Part shown: positions 20,963 to 30,788 of the stretch, one piece after another
How positions within the stretch are numbered: position 1 is the first letter of the stretch
Layout: every line of letters starts with the position of its first letter
DNA from: Pectinophora gossypiella
Lineage: Eukaryota; Arthropoda; Insecta; Lepidoptera; Gelechiidae
NCBI RefSeq assembly: GCF_024362695.1
Contig: NC_065433.1
Location: 2,263,613 to 2,327,612 of the forward strand
Length of the DNA stretch: 64,000 bases
Reading direction: 5' to 3'
Translations under genes and position numbers: made by a program
The notes under the pieces: generated by a model
What the model saw: only the letters and a program-made list of their open reading frames with translations
The model's database searches: none
What the model was told of the DNA's origin: nothing

Positions 20963-22209
20963 TTTTTTGGATTTGCCTGCGTGGGTTTATTGCATTTAGG
21001 GCAAGTCCTGAAAGTAACATCTTTCTCTCCGCAACGATAACAAATAATTTGCCTAGGGGCCTTACAAGACTTTAATGAGTGACCATATTGTCTACATTGA
21101 ACGCAAAAATCCCTACGACTGTCAATTGACGCAGACGCACAGCTACTAGGCTTGCCCTTGTACCCTAACTCCGGGGCTAGCACGCTCGTAGAAGCCAAAG
21201 GCTCCTTGAACGTCTCGGCTCGAAATTTCGCCTGCTCCAGCAGCTTACAATTTGCTTTCAATTCGCCCCATGTATCTAATTTTGATAATGCCAACTGTGT
21301 CGAATAAAACGGCCTAATGTTGTGAAGCACAATTGTCAACTTATCCGCATCGGCGATAGGTTTGCGCAGCCGCGAGAAATAGTTGCTCATTATACTTAAA
21401 TAATGGTTAATGGACTCCTCAGAGCCTTGGGTTCGCGCGCGTATCTCAGCCATTAAACGGTAATCATAATCTAAGGGCAAGTACTCTTGTAATAATAACT
21501 CCCTAAGTGTTACCCAGTCATGCGCCTCTCCCCTCACTCCACGGTACCAAAATAATGCCTCATCCGTAAATAATTCGATTGCCGAATTAAAAAGATCCTC
21601 ATCGGAAACACCCCGTGACGAACTTAGCTCCGACACACGTTCCAAAAACGAAACAACACAACCTTTGCCACTGAATTTGAGGTTAAGTTTAGCAACACCA
21701 GACTTATCCCTACTGCACTGCACCGTAACCACTGGCGATGACTCCCCTGGCTGGGATACACACGGCGCGAAGTCGTCTTCCTGCTGGGTACTGCTCCTGA
21801 AAGCAGTGAACAAGCGATCGACCCGGTCCGTGACCAACTGCATACGCCTTTCCAGGTCAACATGTGTTTCCTGATCTCCTGCAGAGATCGGGGACACCCT
21901 ACCCAAGCGGTGAAACAAATGGTTGCCTAGCGAATGAACCCTATTTAAATTTTTAAGTGTCAGTCTCGATTTGCTACTGACGAGATCAGACAACTCCGAC
22001 AACTTGACATCAATAATGCTAAGTTCCTCCGAAATGTTTCCCTCAAAAACATCTACTTCATCAGTTGGGATCTGTTTGGATAACACCCCAATTTGTTTTT
22101 TGAGAGCCGGGTAAGTATCCTCAGGCACTGCACCACGAATTAATACCTCGTAAACTATTTCATCTTTACGTAATAGATGAAATTTAATTGGACGTTCTTC
22201 CAATGCCAT
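20959..22209 (-). CDS. gag: Gag polyprotein with zinc knuckles
   Basis: The 416-residue structural protein that would form the virus-like particle and package the RNA. It starts at a true ATG. Residues ~165-345 look like a capsid domain, with 'ELFTDEALFWYRGVR' and 'IVLHNIRPFYSTQLA' segments resembling insect gypsy-class gag. The C-terminal nucleocapsid has a standard CX2CX4HX4C knuckle at 369-382 and a second at 390-403 in which valine replaces the histidine. An extra CPKC follows. The TAA stop lies immediately after the slippery heptamer, so most ribosomes would make Gag alone and a fraction Gag-Pol. No internal stop. Product assignment is firm; the exact lineage is not. Confidence 0.94.
   Translation of the reverse strand: MALEERPIKFHLLRKDEIVYEVLIRGAVPEDTYPALKKQIGVLSKQIPTDEVDVFEGNISEELSIIDVKLSELSDLVSSKSRLTLKNLNRVHSLGNHLFHRLGRVSPISAGDQETHVDLERRMQLVTDRVDRLFTAFRSSTQQEDDFAPCVSQPGESSPVVTVQCSRDKSGVAKLNLKFSGKGCVVSFLERVSELSSSRGVSDEDLFNSAIELFTDEALFWYRGVRGEAHDWVTLRELLLQEYLPLDYDYRLMAEIRARTQGSEESINHYLSIMSNYFSRLRKPIADADKLTIVLHNIRPFYSTQLALSKLDTWGELKANCKLLEQAKFRAETFKEPLASTSVLAPELGYKGKPSSCASASIDSRRDFCVQCRQYGHSLKSCKAPRQIICYRCGEKDVTFRTCPKCNKPTQANPKN
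20962..20968 (-). promoter_or_regulatory. Programmed -1 frameshift slippery site A AAA AAC
   Basis: In the gag frame the last codons are CCA AAA AAC TAA, so A AAA AAC is the canonical X XXY YYZ heptamer in phase, directly before the stop at 20961-20959. A one-base backward slip enters the pol frame, which is open from 20986. A 5-bp CCAGG/CCTGG pairing ~15-60 nt downstream is the only stem noted by eye. Confidence 0.85.
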
Positions 22210-23340
22210 GATTAAAAAAAAAATGAATGACCAATGTACTTTAACAAAGATTTAACTAAGTACTAAGTTTTAAAGAAAAAATAATCAAAGAATATTTTCA
22301 TTAACTAAATACCTACTTGAAAAGTAAAAATAAATGCAAATAAACAAAATGCAAATGTAAAAAAAAAAATATAGTTATTTGTAAAATTAACAATGTATAA
22401 ATGTTGTATATGTAACGTATTTAATCCAATTCAAAAGATTTACTTATTAGAATTTATCCGGTAATAGAATACAAAACTATTAAGCAAACAATAGCTCAAC
22501 AATAAAAGATTGTACCACGTAATACTAACGAGCGTATCAAAAAAAAACAAAACCAGTTTATTTGCTATAAGCTCAAAAGGAATGCAAGATAGATAACAAG
22601 CATGTAGGTATTTATGTATAGCCGTGGTTATACAACCAAGAACTATAATTTCACTAGATAGCAAGTTAAATGTTTAATTGAAATTAGGCCGAAATGCTTT
22701 TATAAATTGTTGCTTAATTTGAAAGAATTTACAAATTGTAAATAAACCTTGAGGGTATAAAACAAAAATTTAATTCTAAACTCACGCCAAGTTTCATAAA
22801 ATTTTGAAGAAAAAAGCTGTATAGCAAAGCTAAGCAGTAAACTAGCAACAATAATAATTTTACTCAAGAATGTTTAAAATTTGAAGTTAAATTAAAAAAA
22901 AACCTTTGTAGGGTATATAATGTTTTGTTTTATAAAAGCAAATTTGTGATAAAAACAACAATTAAAGAAGTTTAATAATACGGAAAAATAGCTGCAACGC
23001 AGTATAATTTTTTTTTAACAATGTGATGTTATAAAATGCTATACGAGTTCAAAGTCCAAACTTTAAAAGTATGCAAAGCAAAAGAAATATATAATGCAAA
23101 TGTAAATTTAAAAACACAGTTATACAAAATAGTAGGTATATGTAAATTAGCTTGTTTCGTTTAAAGCACACATCAATATGAACACGATAAATCTTATTCA
23201 CTAGGGGGTAAATGAAGAAACACCACCACCACACAATTTGTTCTTTTTACACGTTACAAAAAAAAAAAATACACAACGAATGACCAGCCGATCCTCGAGC
23301 GAAAGACCGAAGACCGGGGGCGTACCCTGAACCTATAGAC
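22210..23340 (-). other. 5' leader of the LTR element
   Basis: AT-rich sequence of ~1.1 kb between the primer site and the gag ATG. Short ORFs at 22440-22664 and 23049-23234 are low complexity and unlikely to be real. It would be the untranslated leader and probably carries the packaging signal, which cannot be located by eye. Confidence 0.7.
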
Positions 23341-23358
23341 CTCAGTAATCGGGCGCCA
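23341..23358 (-). promoter_or_regulatory. Primer binding site, tRNA-Lys-like
   Basis: Directly next to the 5' LTR the minus strand reads TGGCGCCCGATTACTGAG. The first ten bases, TGGCGCCCGA, match the 3' end of tRNA-Lys as used by several retroelements; the rest deviates. There is no spacer from the LTR. Confidence 0.8.
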
Positions 23359-24742
23359 TGTAATGTTTAAAATTTAATGAAGAGATGATGATGAAGATGA
23401 AAAATGGATGTATGAAGAAATAAAATGTAAGACATGGGTTTAAGTACTTAAATTTATTAATTACTAAGAGAACCAAAGTTACACAAAAATATAAATAGGT
23501 ATTTGGAACTTTTAAATCCTAAGGGTACATTCCAGGTATTCAAGGCCACTGGTCATTCGTTAAGCATTATTAAATAATAAGAAAGGTATTATAAAAACCT
23601 CCCTAGCTCGTTTGCCCTCGGCGGCGGGAAGGAAGCCGAGCCGACTAGAAGCAGCTACCAATAAGCTGTAGCTGTAGCAGTAGCAGAACAGCTGTACAAA
23701 ACACCCGTCATAGAACAGAACAGCCTTCGTAAAACAGCCGTCACAAAACACCTTCGCAAAACAGCCACCCCAAAACACCTTCCCAAAACACCTCCTGCGG
23801 ACAAAACGCACAGGGGTAAATTAAACCTCTAGGGGCGGAGGCACAACCTAACTCCCCAAAATCATATGAAAAGACTCACCTGTCGGAGGTCGAGAAGCCA
23901 CGTATGCGGCCAACGTACGATGACGTCGATGCCACGACGCTGGGACAAAATGGCGGAGCAACGTGTCCACGCCACGGACACCAAAACCACACCTATTCGG
24001 AACAAATCGCACATTAGAATCCTGACCGCAAACACTAACACTCACGAGTCACGACAGATGACAGAAATGTATAACTTACTTACCAGAATAAAAATTTACG
24101 AAGATTTGGCGGCGCGTGCGACGGAGTTGCGGGCCACCGGTCACACGCTTATAAACCGCCTAAAAGAAAAACAATGACAACATATATCGACACTGATAAT
24201 TACGATTAAAATGCTATAACGCATTGTAAAGACAAATTCTCACCCGAAATTCACACTAAAAATCGAAGGTGTGGACACACCCGCTCGGCGGAGCGCTGTC
24301 TGGGGAATGCGGCAGCTCGCAGGCGCAGGACTATATAAATCGCCCAATTCAACGCCTACGTCACGGACAAAGCTAGTACGACCTCAATCGTCCGTTAGAT
24401 GACGCCGCCGTCGCACACTCAAAATGCAAGTTATTAACAAGTCCAAGGACAGGAGACACCGAAAATTCCCAAATATAATTTTGTATTAAATATTGGCACC
24501 AACATTCTTCAGCAGCTACTTGACAAGGGACTCCAAGATATAGCCTTCCGTATAATATCGGCACACGCCATCTTCCGGTTACTGGTGGAAAGTCGTCGAC
24601 TGCGGAGCCCAACGATAGCAAGTCGATGCTCACGGACCTTCCATCGATCAAGGCGAGATGGCGCTGTGTTCAATACTACACAGAAAAGCTATAAAACGGA
24701 TCCCCTGTAACTAATCCGGAGGCTGAAAGAAACGGCACTACA
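23359..24742 (-). repeat. 5' LTR (1384 bp)
   Basis: Promoter-bearing LTR of the minus-strand element. By eye identical to 15320-16703. A TATATA-like motif on the minus strand near 24331-24339 (equivalent to 16292-16300) is a possible core promoter but is not firmly supported. A 103-codon ORF runs on the plus strand, antisense to the element, at 23866-24177. Confidence 0.95.
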
Positions 24743-24746
24743 ACTG
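24743..24746. repeat. Target-site duplication ACTG (right)
   Basis: Matches 15316-15319. Confidence 0.8.
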
Positions 24747-24985
24747 GAATGGAAAATGCTGCACCGGCAAGAGCGTGGCTCTTAAATTTTTTGTCGAACG
24801 TGTCTTCTCTTCCGTCTTCCTCTCAACCTGTGTAGGATTTTTTTTGACGTTACTTATTGTAGATTTGTCGCAGATGGCATTAACTACTTGGCCGAAAGCC
24901 GAGGAAAAGTAGCCTCAAAAGCACATCTCAGGGATTTTTTTTTGACGTGACATATTGTAGACAACTATTTGGCCGGAACCACACA
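24747..24985. repeat. Older LINE-like sequence and LINE-X scraps flanking the LTR element
   Basis: 'atggaaaatgctgcaccggc' with 'aagagcgtggctcttaaa' resembles the last codons of a LINE ORF2. Two reversed LINE-X ends follow, at ~24838-24900 and ~24934-24975, each starting with a T run and 'gacgt(g/t)ac(t/a)tattgtaga'. Confidence 0.5.
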
Positions 24986-24989
24986 CAGG

Positions 24990-25465
24990 GTCCCAGACGT
25001 TCTTGAAAAGTATTGTAATCCAATACTACAATCACTATTTTTGCCATCATGTTTGTCAGCATTTCTTCAAGAATATTAGAGGGTAAAAATTTTACCGAAA
25101 CAAGGCTGGGTCGAGTCGCTAGTTCTACTAATATTATAAACGCGAATGTTTGTAAATATATTAAGTACTTATGAATCTCAGTTGTTCATGCAGAAGCTAC
25201 TGAAGTTTACTGAACAGATTTTTATGAAAAGTCACTGTGATATTTATCTAGAATGATAACAACTAGGTACACGCGTAGGCAGTTCGCGCTATTTATAAGC
25301 TGCGTTGTCGGGACTCTTTGAGGGAGCTGTTTAAAGAAATAAATATACTGACGGTCGCAAGTCAATATATATATGAAAACATTATGTATGTACGTAAAAA
25401 TGTATCTCTCCTTCCGAGAAACTGTGAAAGGCATACAGGGTTTATTTCTTGTATTGTAAACAAGA
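24990..25465. other. Stretch with no gene seen
   Basis: AT-rich. 'ctactaatattataaacgcg' near 25128 is the start of a Helitron-like repeat that decays quickly. Nothing else supported. Confidence 0.4.
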
Positions 25466-25469
25466 AATA

Positions 25470-25885
25470 AACATAAAATTGCTATTCAAAATTCTAGATT
25501 AAGTAAATTAAATTCATCTTTTTTGGGGTTATATTGTATACGTTTTTACAATAAAATACCAGATAATATTTTAAATTTGTCAGAAAATAAATTTAAAGCT
25601 CATGTGAAGCTTGCTTTATGTAAAAAAGCTTATTATAAGATTAATGACTACCTAAATGATAAAAATGTCTGGTATTGAATGTGTTCCTCTAGTTATTAAA
25701 TAACTTGTAATGTATATCCTCATTGGTTTTTAAAAGATGTGTTGCTGTTGCAGTTTCTTGTCATTTCTTCTCCTCAGCCATAACACCTTGCGAAATGACG
25801 TAAATTGAAAAATGTTACATTGACCTTCAACAAGTTTATCCATGATAATTACGTTGAATAAATGATTCTGATTTCTGATTTCTGT
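25470..25885 (+). pseudogene. LINE-A 3' end: RT C-terminal relic plus 3' UTR
   Basis: A 5'-truncated non-LTR retrotransposon copy. The last part of a reading frame encodes segments such as 'FYNKIPDNILNLSENKFKAH' and 'KKAYYKINDYLNDKNVWY' and stops at 25676-25678. This is the usual C-terminal style of jockey-like LINE reverse transcriptases. A ~200-bp 3' UTR follows, ending in a 'tgattctgatttctgatttc' tail. The same segment occurs reversed at 61545-61948. Confidence 0.75.
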
Positions 25886-25930
25886 ACCTATACGTTACCA
25901 TACTGGCAAATGCCCAAGACGGTAACTTAT

Positions 25931-26367
25931 CCATACTAATATTATAAATGCGAAAGTGTATGTGTCCGTCTGTCTGTTTGTTTGTTCGTCTTTCACGGCT
26001 AAACGGAGCGAGAAATTGACGTGACTTTTTAAGTCGAGACAGTTGAAGTGATGGAAAGTGACATAGGCTATTTTTTGTATTTTTCTCCCCCCATTTCCCA
26101 AAAATGAGGGGTGGAATTTCGTATAGCATTTTTAAAGTTATAAAGCTAAAAATTGGTATGCGGACTATTTGCGACTAACAAAAAAACTCGCGCATATTTT
26201 TTTTTGAAATCTGCTCCCAACCCCTACAAAGAGGGGGTGAAATTGTATATGGGACTTTTCATAGTTTTCAAGGTAGGAACCTAAAATTTGGTAAGTAAGT
26301 ACATTAGGAAAGGGAAACTGTGTTACCCGGAATTTAACGCGAACGAAGCCGCGGTCATAAGCTAGTA
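25931..26367 (+). mobile_element. Helitron/Lep1-like non-autonomous element
   Basis: Starts 'atactaatattataaatgcg', contains 'tttcacggctaaacggagcg', and ends 'gcgaacgaagccgcggtcat' then 'aagctagt'. It has the same architecture as 3950-4253 and is related to 37080-37250. No Rep/helicase ORF. Confidence 0.65.
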
Positions 26368-26445
26368 CAAACTTACAAGTACTTAAACTTAAAATCTCTT
26401 ATACATACGTCGAATACCTACTTATCAAATATCATTCATTGTGCT

Positions 26446-26456
26446 TATTCTAACCT
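26446..26456. repeat. 11-bp target duplication of SINE-2 (left)
   Basis: 'tattctaacct', repeated at 26750-26760. Confidence 0.9.
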
Positions 26457-26749
26457 CATCATCATCATCATCAGCCCATTAACGTCCCCACTGCTGGGGC
26501 ACGGGCCTTCCCTATGGATGGATAGGGAGATCGGGCCTTAAACCATCACGCGGGCCCAGTGCGGATTGATGGTTATTAACGACTACTAATGCAGCCGGGA
26601 CCAACGGCTTAACGTGCCTTCCGAAGCACGGAGGAGCTCGAGATGTTTTTTTTTTGTGGTCACCCATCCTATGACCGGCCTTTGTGAAAGTTGCTTTACT
26701 TCAACAATAGCAGACCGAGCGCGTTAACCGCTGCGCTACCGAGCTCCTC
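26457..26749 (-). mobile_element. SINE-2 (tRNA-like plus 5S rRNA-like head)
   Basis: Reverse-orientation copy, bounded by an 11-bp duplication. Read on the minus strand: GGAGCTCGG..., A-box-like 'gcgcagcggttaacgcg', then a 5S-like stretch 'agtaaagcaactttcac', 23 nt, 'gatgggtgaccac'; then the core 'gcacgttaagccgttggtcc' and a (gat)n tail. Probably Pol III transcribed and mobilised by a LINE. No coding capacity. Confidence 0.88.
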
Positions 26750-26910
26750 TATTCTAACCTATTATCACCTATCTAATATATTTGTTAAATATTTTAATTG
26801 TAGTCTCTGCTATCCTTGCTAATGAGCAATGAAGGACTTTCCAGACTACGTTCCCCAAAAAACACAGATGGCGCTGTACGTAGCATCGCCTTCGTTGAAC
26901 CTTCTAATAT

Positions 26911-27247
26911 TAACAGCCTCCGTGGTCTAGTGGTTAGAGCGTTAGGCTCACGATCTGGAGGTCCGGGTTCGATTCCCGATGGGGACATTGTCGAAATCAC
27001 TTTGTGAGACTGTCCTTTGTTTGGTAAGGACTTCTCAGGCTTGAATCACCTGATTGTCCGAAAAAGTAAGATGATTCCGTGCTTCGGAGGGCACGTTAAG
27101 CCGTTGGTCCCGGCTAATAGCCGTAAAAACACCTCCACCAACCCGCATTGGAGCAGCGTGGTGGAGTATGCTCCATACCCCCTCCGGTTGATTGAGGGGA
27201 GGCCTGTGCCCAGCAGTGGGACGTATATAGGCTGTTTATGTATGTAT
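26911..27247 (+). mobile_element. SINE-1, near full length
   Basis: Contains the best-preserved head: 'gtggtctagtggttagagcg' and 'gtccgggttcgattcccgat'; the core; and the end 'cccagcagtgggacgtatat'. No clean target duplication was found. ORFs crossing it are shadows. Confidence 0.88.
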
Positions 27248-27289
27248 GTGTATACATCTTCTATCTTTGTTTTTGGGGTATAAATGACC

Positions 27290-27605
27290 CTTGTTATTAC
27301 AGCCAGAGACACACATTTTCCACCCATTATTATTCTGATCAAAATAAAGAGAAGCAATTTACCTAACAACGCAATTCTATACATACCTAACCTATCTGAT
27401 TCAAATATCAAGCAATAATTATTTTTATATATGCCTCTACCATTAAATTATATAGAGAGAATAGAGTTAATTATTACGTTGAATCTGTAGAACGCCATCT
27501 ATATTTTTTGGGGGATATAGCTTATGGAAAGTCCCTCATTGAGCAGTTTTGGCAAACTCATTTAATTTTAGAACTTTGGTAACAGGGTGTTGACTCGACA
27601 TGCTT
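27290..27605. other. Stretch with no gene seen
   Basis: 'ccacccattattattctgat' near 27320 is shared with 10430. Otherwise AT-rich, unassigned. Confidence 0.4.
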
Positions 27606-27613
27606 AGCATGTA

Positions 27614-28168
27614 CAGTGAAACCTGGTTAAGTGAGACATCAAGGGACCTGCAATGTCGTTTCACTTATAGAGGTATTCCACTTACCCAGTGTCTCAAATA
27701 TACAGGTATAAATAAATATCTGTCTCATTTATAGAGGGTTCCATTAATAGAGGTGAGAATACGGGTTATTTCAGTTATACAGGTGCGATCATTAAATAAA
27801 ATAACGTGTTATGTATTTTCCAAATAAACATCTGTATGATAGTAAAGCGAAACTAAAAATTAAGGTAATTGAAGCTCAAAATTTGTACTTACGTACTTGG
27901 AATTACGTGTGGAATTTGTGGGTAGAATAAGAATGAGTAAACAAACAATGTTATCTCAGTTACAGAGGTTTATGCATATAAAATTTACTCGCTGTCTCAG
28001 TTATAGAGGTAACTATGATGATAAATCGAAAGAACGAATTCCAGATATAGAGGCTTACCTCGTCCCACTAACAGAGGTAATTCAGTGCCAAAGTGTTGGG
28101 ACCTCAGCATGAGTTCCAGTTATGGAGGTTTCTCACTTATCCAGGTCCCACTTAACCAAGTTTCACTG
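27614..28168. mobile_element. pogo/Tigger-like MITE with TA target duplication
   Basis: Terminal inverted repeats 'cagtgaaacctggttaagtg' (left) and the reverse complement of 'acttaaccaagtttcactg' (right) differ at about two of 24 positions and are flanked by TA on both sides. TIRs of this type and a TA duplication fit the pogo/Tigger branch of Tc1-mariner. No transposase is present. At least ten degenerate 't(t)ata(g/c)aggt'-type motifs lie inside, mostly in the outer 200 bp. Confidence 0.8.
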
Positions 28169-28480
28169 TATATCAGAATAATGCATAGGCTATGTTATAT
28201 TTTAAATCGCTGGCTAAACCAGTCTCGACCATCCCCTAAACACGCATCTCTTGGTTGCTAAGCTTCACCCTCGGTTTCATCGCTCCGCACCGATTTCCAC
28301 CCCAATTACAACATGCATTAGACTCATTTTCTGTTGAGAAAAGAATTTAATATCATTATTTGCTATGAAGAGTAAATACACAGCTCAAAATAGTTAAACA
28401 CGACAAGAATTAAATGTTCATGTTTGGGAGATTTATTAAGTGACTTTTTATTTCCGTATTAAATATTGATATAATGTGGT

Positions 28481-28628
28481 GTGCAGTCATGAACAATATA
28501 ATGTACCAACTTTAGAACCCTGTCGCACTATCATATTTGACATTTAATGAGACTTGCGGTTTAGTTTGACAAAAAAGTTAATATGACATGGTTTCAAAGT
28601 GTATACATATTAGTACTTTTGACCATAC
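28481..28628 (+). mobile_element. MITE-2, 148 bp
   Basis: Reads 'gtgcagtcatgaacaatata' to 'tagtacttttgaccatac', with the family interior 'accctgtcgcactatcatat'. The same length as four other copies. Confidence 0.85.
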
Positions 28629-28744
28629 AGTGCTTCTATTTTTTAATGGCCGTCGGCAATGCTTGCATTTTCGGATACAAGAACGAATGCTAATATTCAC
28701 GCGGGAATCAAAACAAAACATCAATAAAGTAGTTTTTTTCTTGA

Positions 28745-29105
28745 TTTTCTCCGAAGGGCAAGGCAAAGTGAACTATGCCTATACAGCCAAGCCTTATTAT
28801 CTTTTTCTTGATGATGATTAATGAAGTGATGAAAAGTGATTCGACGGTGAATGATGAAACCTAAGCCCTCGCCCTCGGAGCAGACTCCTACTCCGAAACC
28901 GAAAACGAACGAATTAAATCAAAAGTCCACATAAACTTTTGAGTTATTATGCGGTTTCTTGGCATGAAACGAAAATAGGTAAGTACACTTTGTTTATTGA
29001 ATAATTCGCGAATGTTTCCCACTAACTTAATGCGATCATTAGCCACAAAACATCACCTCGATTTAATTATGTAAGTAGATTATTTGATGAAGAAAGCAGC
29101 CAAAA
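28745..29105 (-). mobile_element. Dispersed repeat R, reverse copy
   Basis: Reverse complement of the repeat at 40342-40735: 'aagggcaaggcaaagtgaac', 'cggagcagactcctactccg', 'gcgatcattagccacaaaac' and 'gatgaagaaagcagcc'. No ORF. The element class is unknown; no target duplication was found. Confidence 0.65.
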
Positions 29106-29109
29106 AGTC

Positions 29110-29905
29110 CCAATAAAGTAGCCACAACTTAGATCTCAGTTCTGAATTCAAATTCTAAATTTTTTTGGGGAACGGAGCCTAGAATGTGTCTCATTCGTAC
29201 CGCGCATTGAAGTTATTGTAAAATGTTGTCTATATTAAAATGCGTAAGTATTCATTAAAACATTTTATTTTTAAAAAATATTTATGAATGTAAATCAATA
29301 CTGTTATTGATTTGATTTTTTTCAAATTCAATTAGAAAAATTGTAAACTTACACTAAAAATGTAATGCTGATTATGTAAAAAATGTACTTACCTTTTTTT
29401 TTGAATAAATATTATTACTATTAAAAAAATATATATACTTATTTATTGATTCGATATTCTTCTCGTTTAAAAATACGGCTTCATGTTTTCATAAAAAAAA
29501 AAAACTATAGTTGAAAACATCCCTATTCGGAGAATTTAATTATACCTAAACGGCGTAAAACTTCAGTACTCAAATAGAGGATCATATTGGTTTAAAGTGT
29601 TCGGTATAAATTATTGATTAATGTTTTAATATCGGTCGTGGCTTGTGAACCATTGCTGTCGCTACGTAATAGCTACGTAACTACGTATATACATACATAC
29701 TTATTGAAAAGCGAAAGATTACTGACTCACTCACTCATCACAAAATCTCACAAAAAAAAGTTCTAAGACCCTCAAATTTTGCATGGGGTTTCCATTTACA
29801 ATGTAGACGCACATTAAAACGGGATGGCAAAGATTTTATGAAAATTCTATAGTTACTACTAATACTTACACTACTAGTAAAACCCTATAATAACTGGTTT
29901 ATTAT
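29110..29905. other. AT-rich stretch, no gene seen
   Basis: No coding or RNA signal. 29640-29860 resembles decayed Helitron-like sequence ('atactgactcactcactcat' style). Low information. Confidence 0.35.
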
Positions 29906-29910
29906 ATACA

Positions 29911-30110
29911 GAGAGTTAGTGTCATCGTAACGAATACCTACTGAGGGGGATGATTCAGACCATGATTCTAAGTTGATATCAAGTGGAATTTCCTCGCAAA
30001 ATTCATGACAATTTTAAAGTTTTTTTTTTTAATTATTTACAGTTCCATGCTTTTGCAATGGAAAATTGCACTTGATATCAACTCAGAGTTAAGGTCTGAA
30101 TCATCCCTCA
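29911..30110. mobile_element. MITE-D foldback element, single hairpin
   Basis: Left arm 'gttagtgtcatcgtaacgaa' to 'gatatcaagtggaatttcct'; right arm 'ttgcacttgatatcaactca' to 'gaatcatccctcaatg'. The arms are inverted copies around a T-rich loop. No ORF. Confidence 0.8.
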
Positions 30111-30384
30111 ATGTTTTTTTTTTATTTACTTGTTTTATCCATAGACGTTTCCGTTCCTTAGTCGGCGTAGGTTTCTCAAGTCCATCAGTGGAAAATATCA
30201 TATGTCCTTCTATATCTGTGTGCCCATTTTCATATAAATCGTAGTACGGTTTATTCGTAGGTATGTAGTATGTATGGCACCTACTTATGCAAGATCTAAC
30301 TGGATATTTGCAAATCAAAAGGTCCTAGAATAGACTTGTGTTGATGCGAATGATATCGACTTCTGGTGCTCTAAAAAACTGGGG

Positions 30385-30506
30385 ATCCTCAGGCCTGTTG
30401 TCTTAAATTTTGTACCGGGTGAAAGCCCACAGCGCTCGCCTTTTGTCCGGCCAATAATTAAATGCCATCTGCAACAAATCTACAATTAATCACGTCAAAA
30501 AAAAGG
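30385..30506 (+). mobile_element. LINE-X 3'-end copy
   Basis: 'ggcctgttgtcttaaatttt' to 'taatcacgtcaaaaaaaa', diverged from the others by several substitutions. Confidence 0.65.
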
Positions 30507-30509
30507 TGC

Positions 30510-30765
30510 TCTGAAAAAACCCTATACTCCTTTACTAGGTAATCGTTTGAGTACTTACTTACATCTTCACTTAGATAGGTATATAATCAGATACTATTGT
30601 GATCAAACGCATTAAATACCAGATTTTAATAAAGTGAGAGTTTTCATCGCCCCACATTTTCCCGTCATAATAAAAAAAATAGCTCAAATCTGCAAGATGT
30701 AATACCCTAGGTATTTCAAAATAATTAAATATGTAAAGGATTCGCCATTTAGAAAGTCACCCTGG
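30510..30765. other. AT-rich stretch, no gene seen
   Basis: No repeat or coding signal noted. Confidence 0.35.
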
Positions 30766-30788
30766 TTTTATTGCTTATAAATCCACAG

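Larger units (their letters stand above)
15320..24742 (-). mobile_element. Complete Ty3/gypsy-class LTR retrotransposon
   Basis: A 9423-bp element, transcribed right to left: 5' LTR, tRNA-Lys-like primer site, ~1.1-kb AT-rich leader, gag, pol by -1 frameshift, ~1.08-kb 3' noncoding region, polypurine tract, 3' LTR. Domain order PR-RT-RNaseH-IN places it in Ty3/gypsy. There is no env ORF and no clear chromodomain. Both ORFs are intact and no LTR difference was found by eye, so the insertion is very recent. The long LTRs and Lys-type primer site recall the Osvaldo group, but this lineage call is untested. Left flank '...atggttagactg' and right flank 'actggaatggaaaatgctgc' would rejoin into older LINE-like sequence. 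Confidence 0.95.

Noticed and set aside
26930..26990. Possible tRNA genes at A-box/B-box pairs (also near 940, 38090, 40170, 53370)
   Set aside because: No cloverleaf with acceptor pairing; each lies at the head of a SINE with shared downstream sequence.
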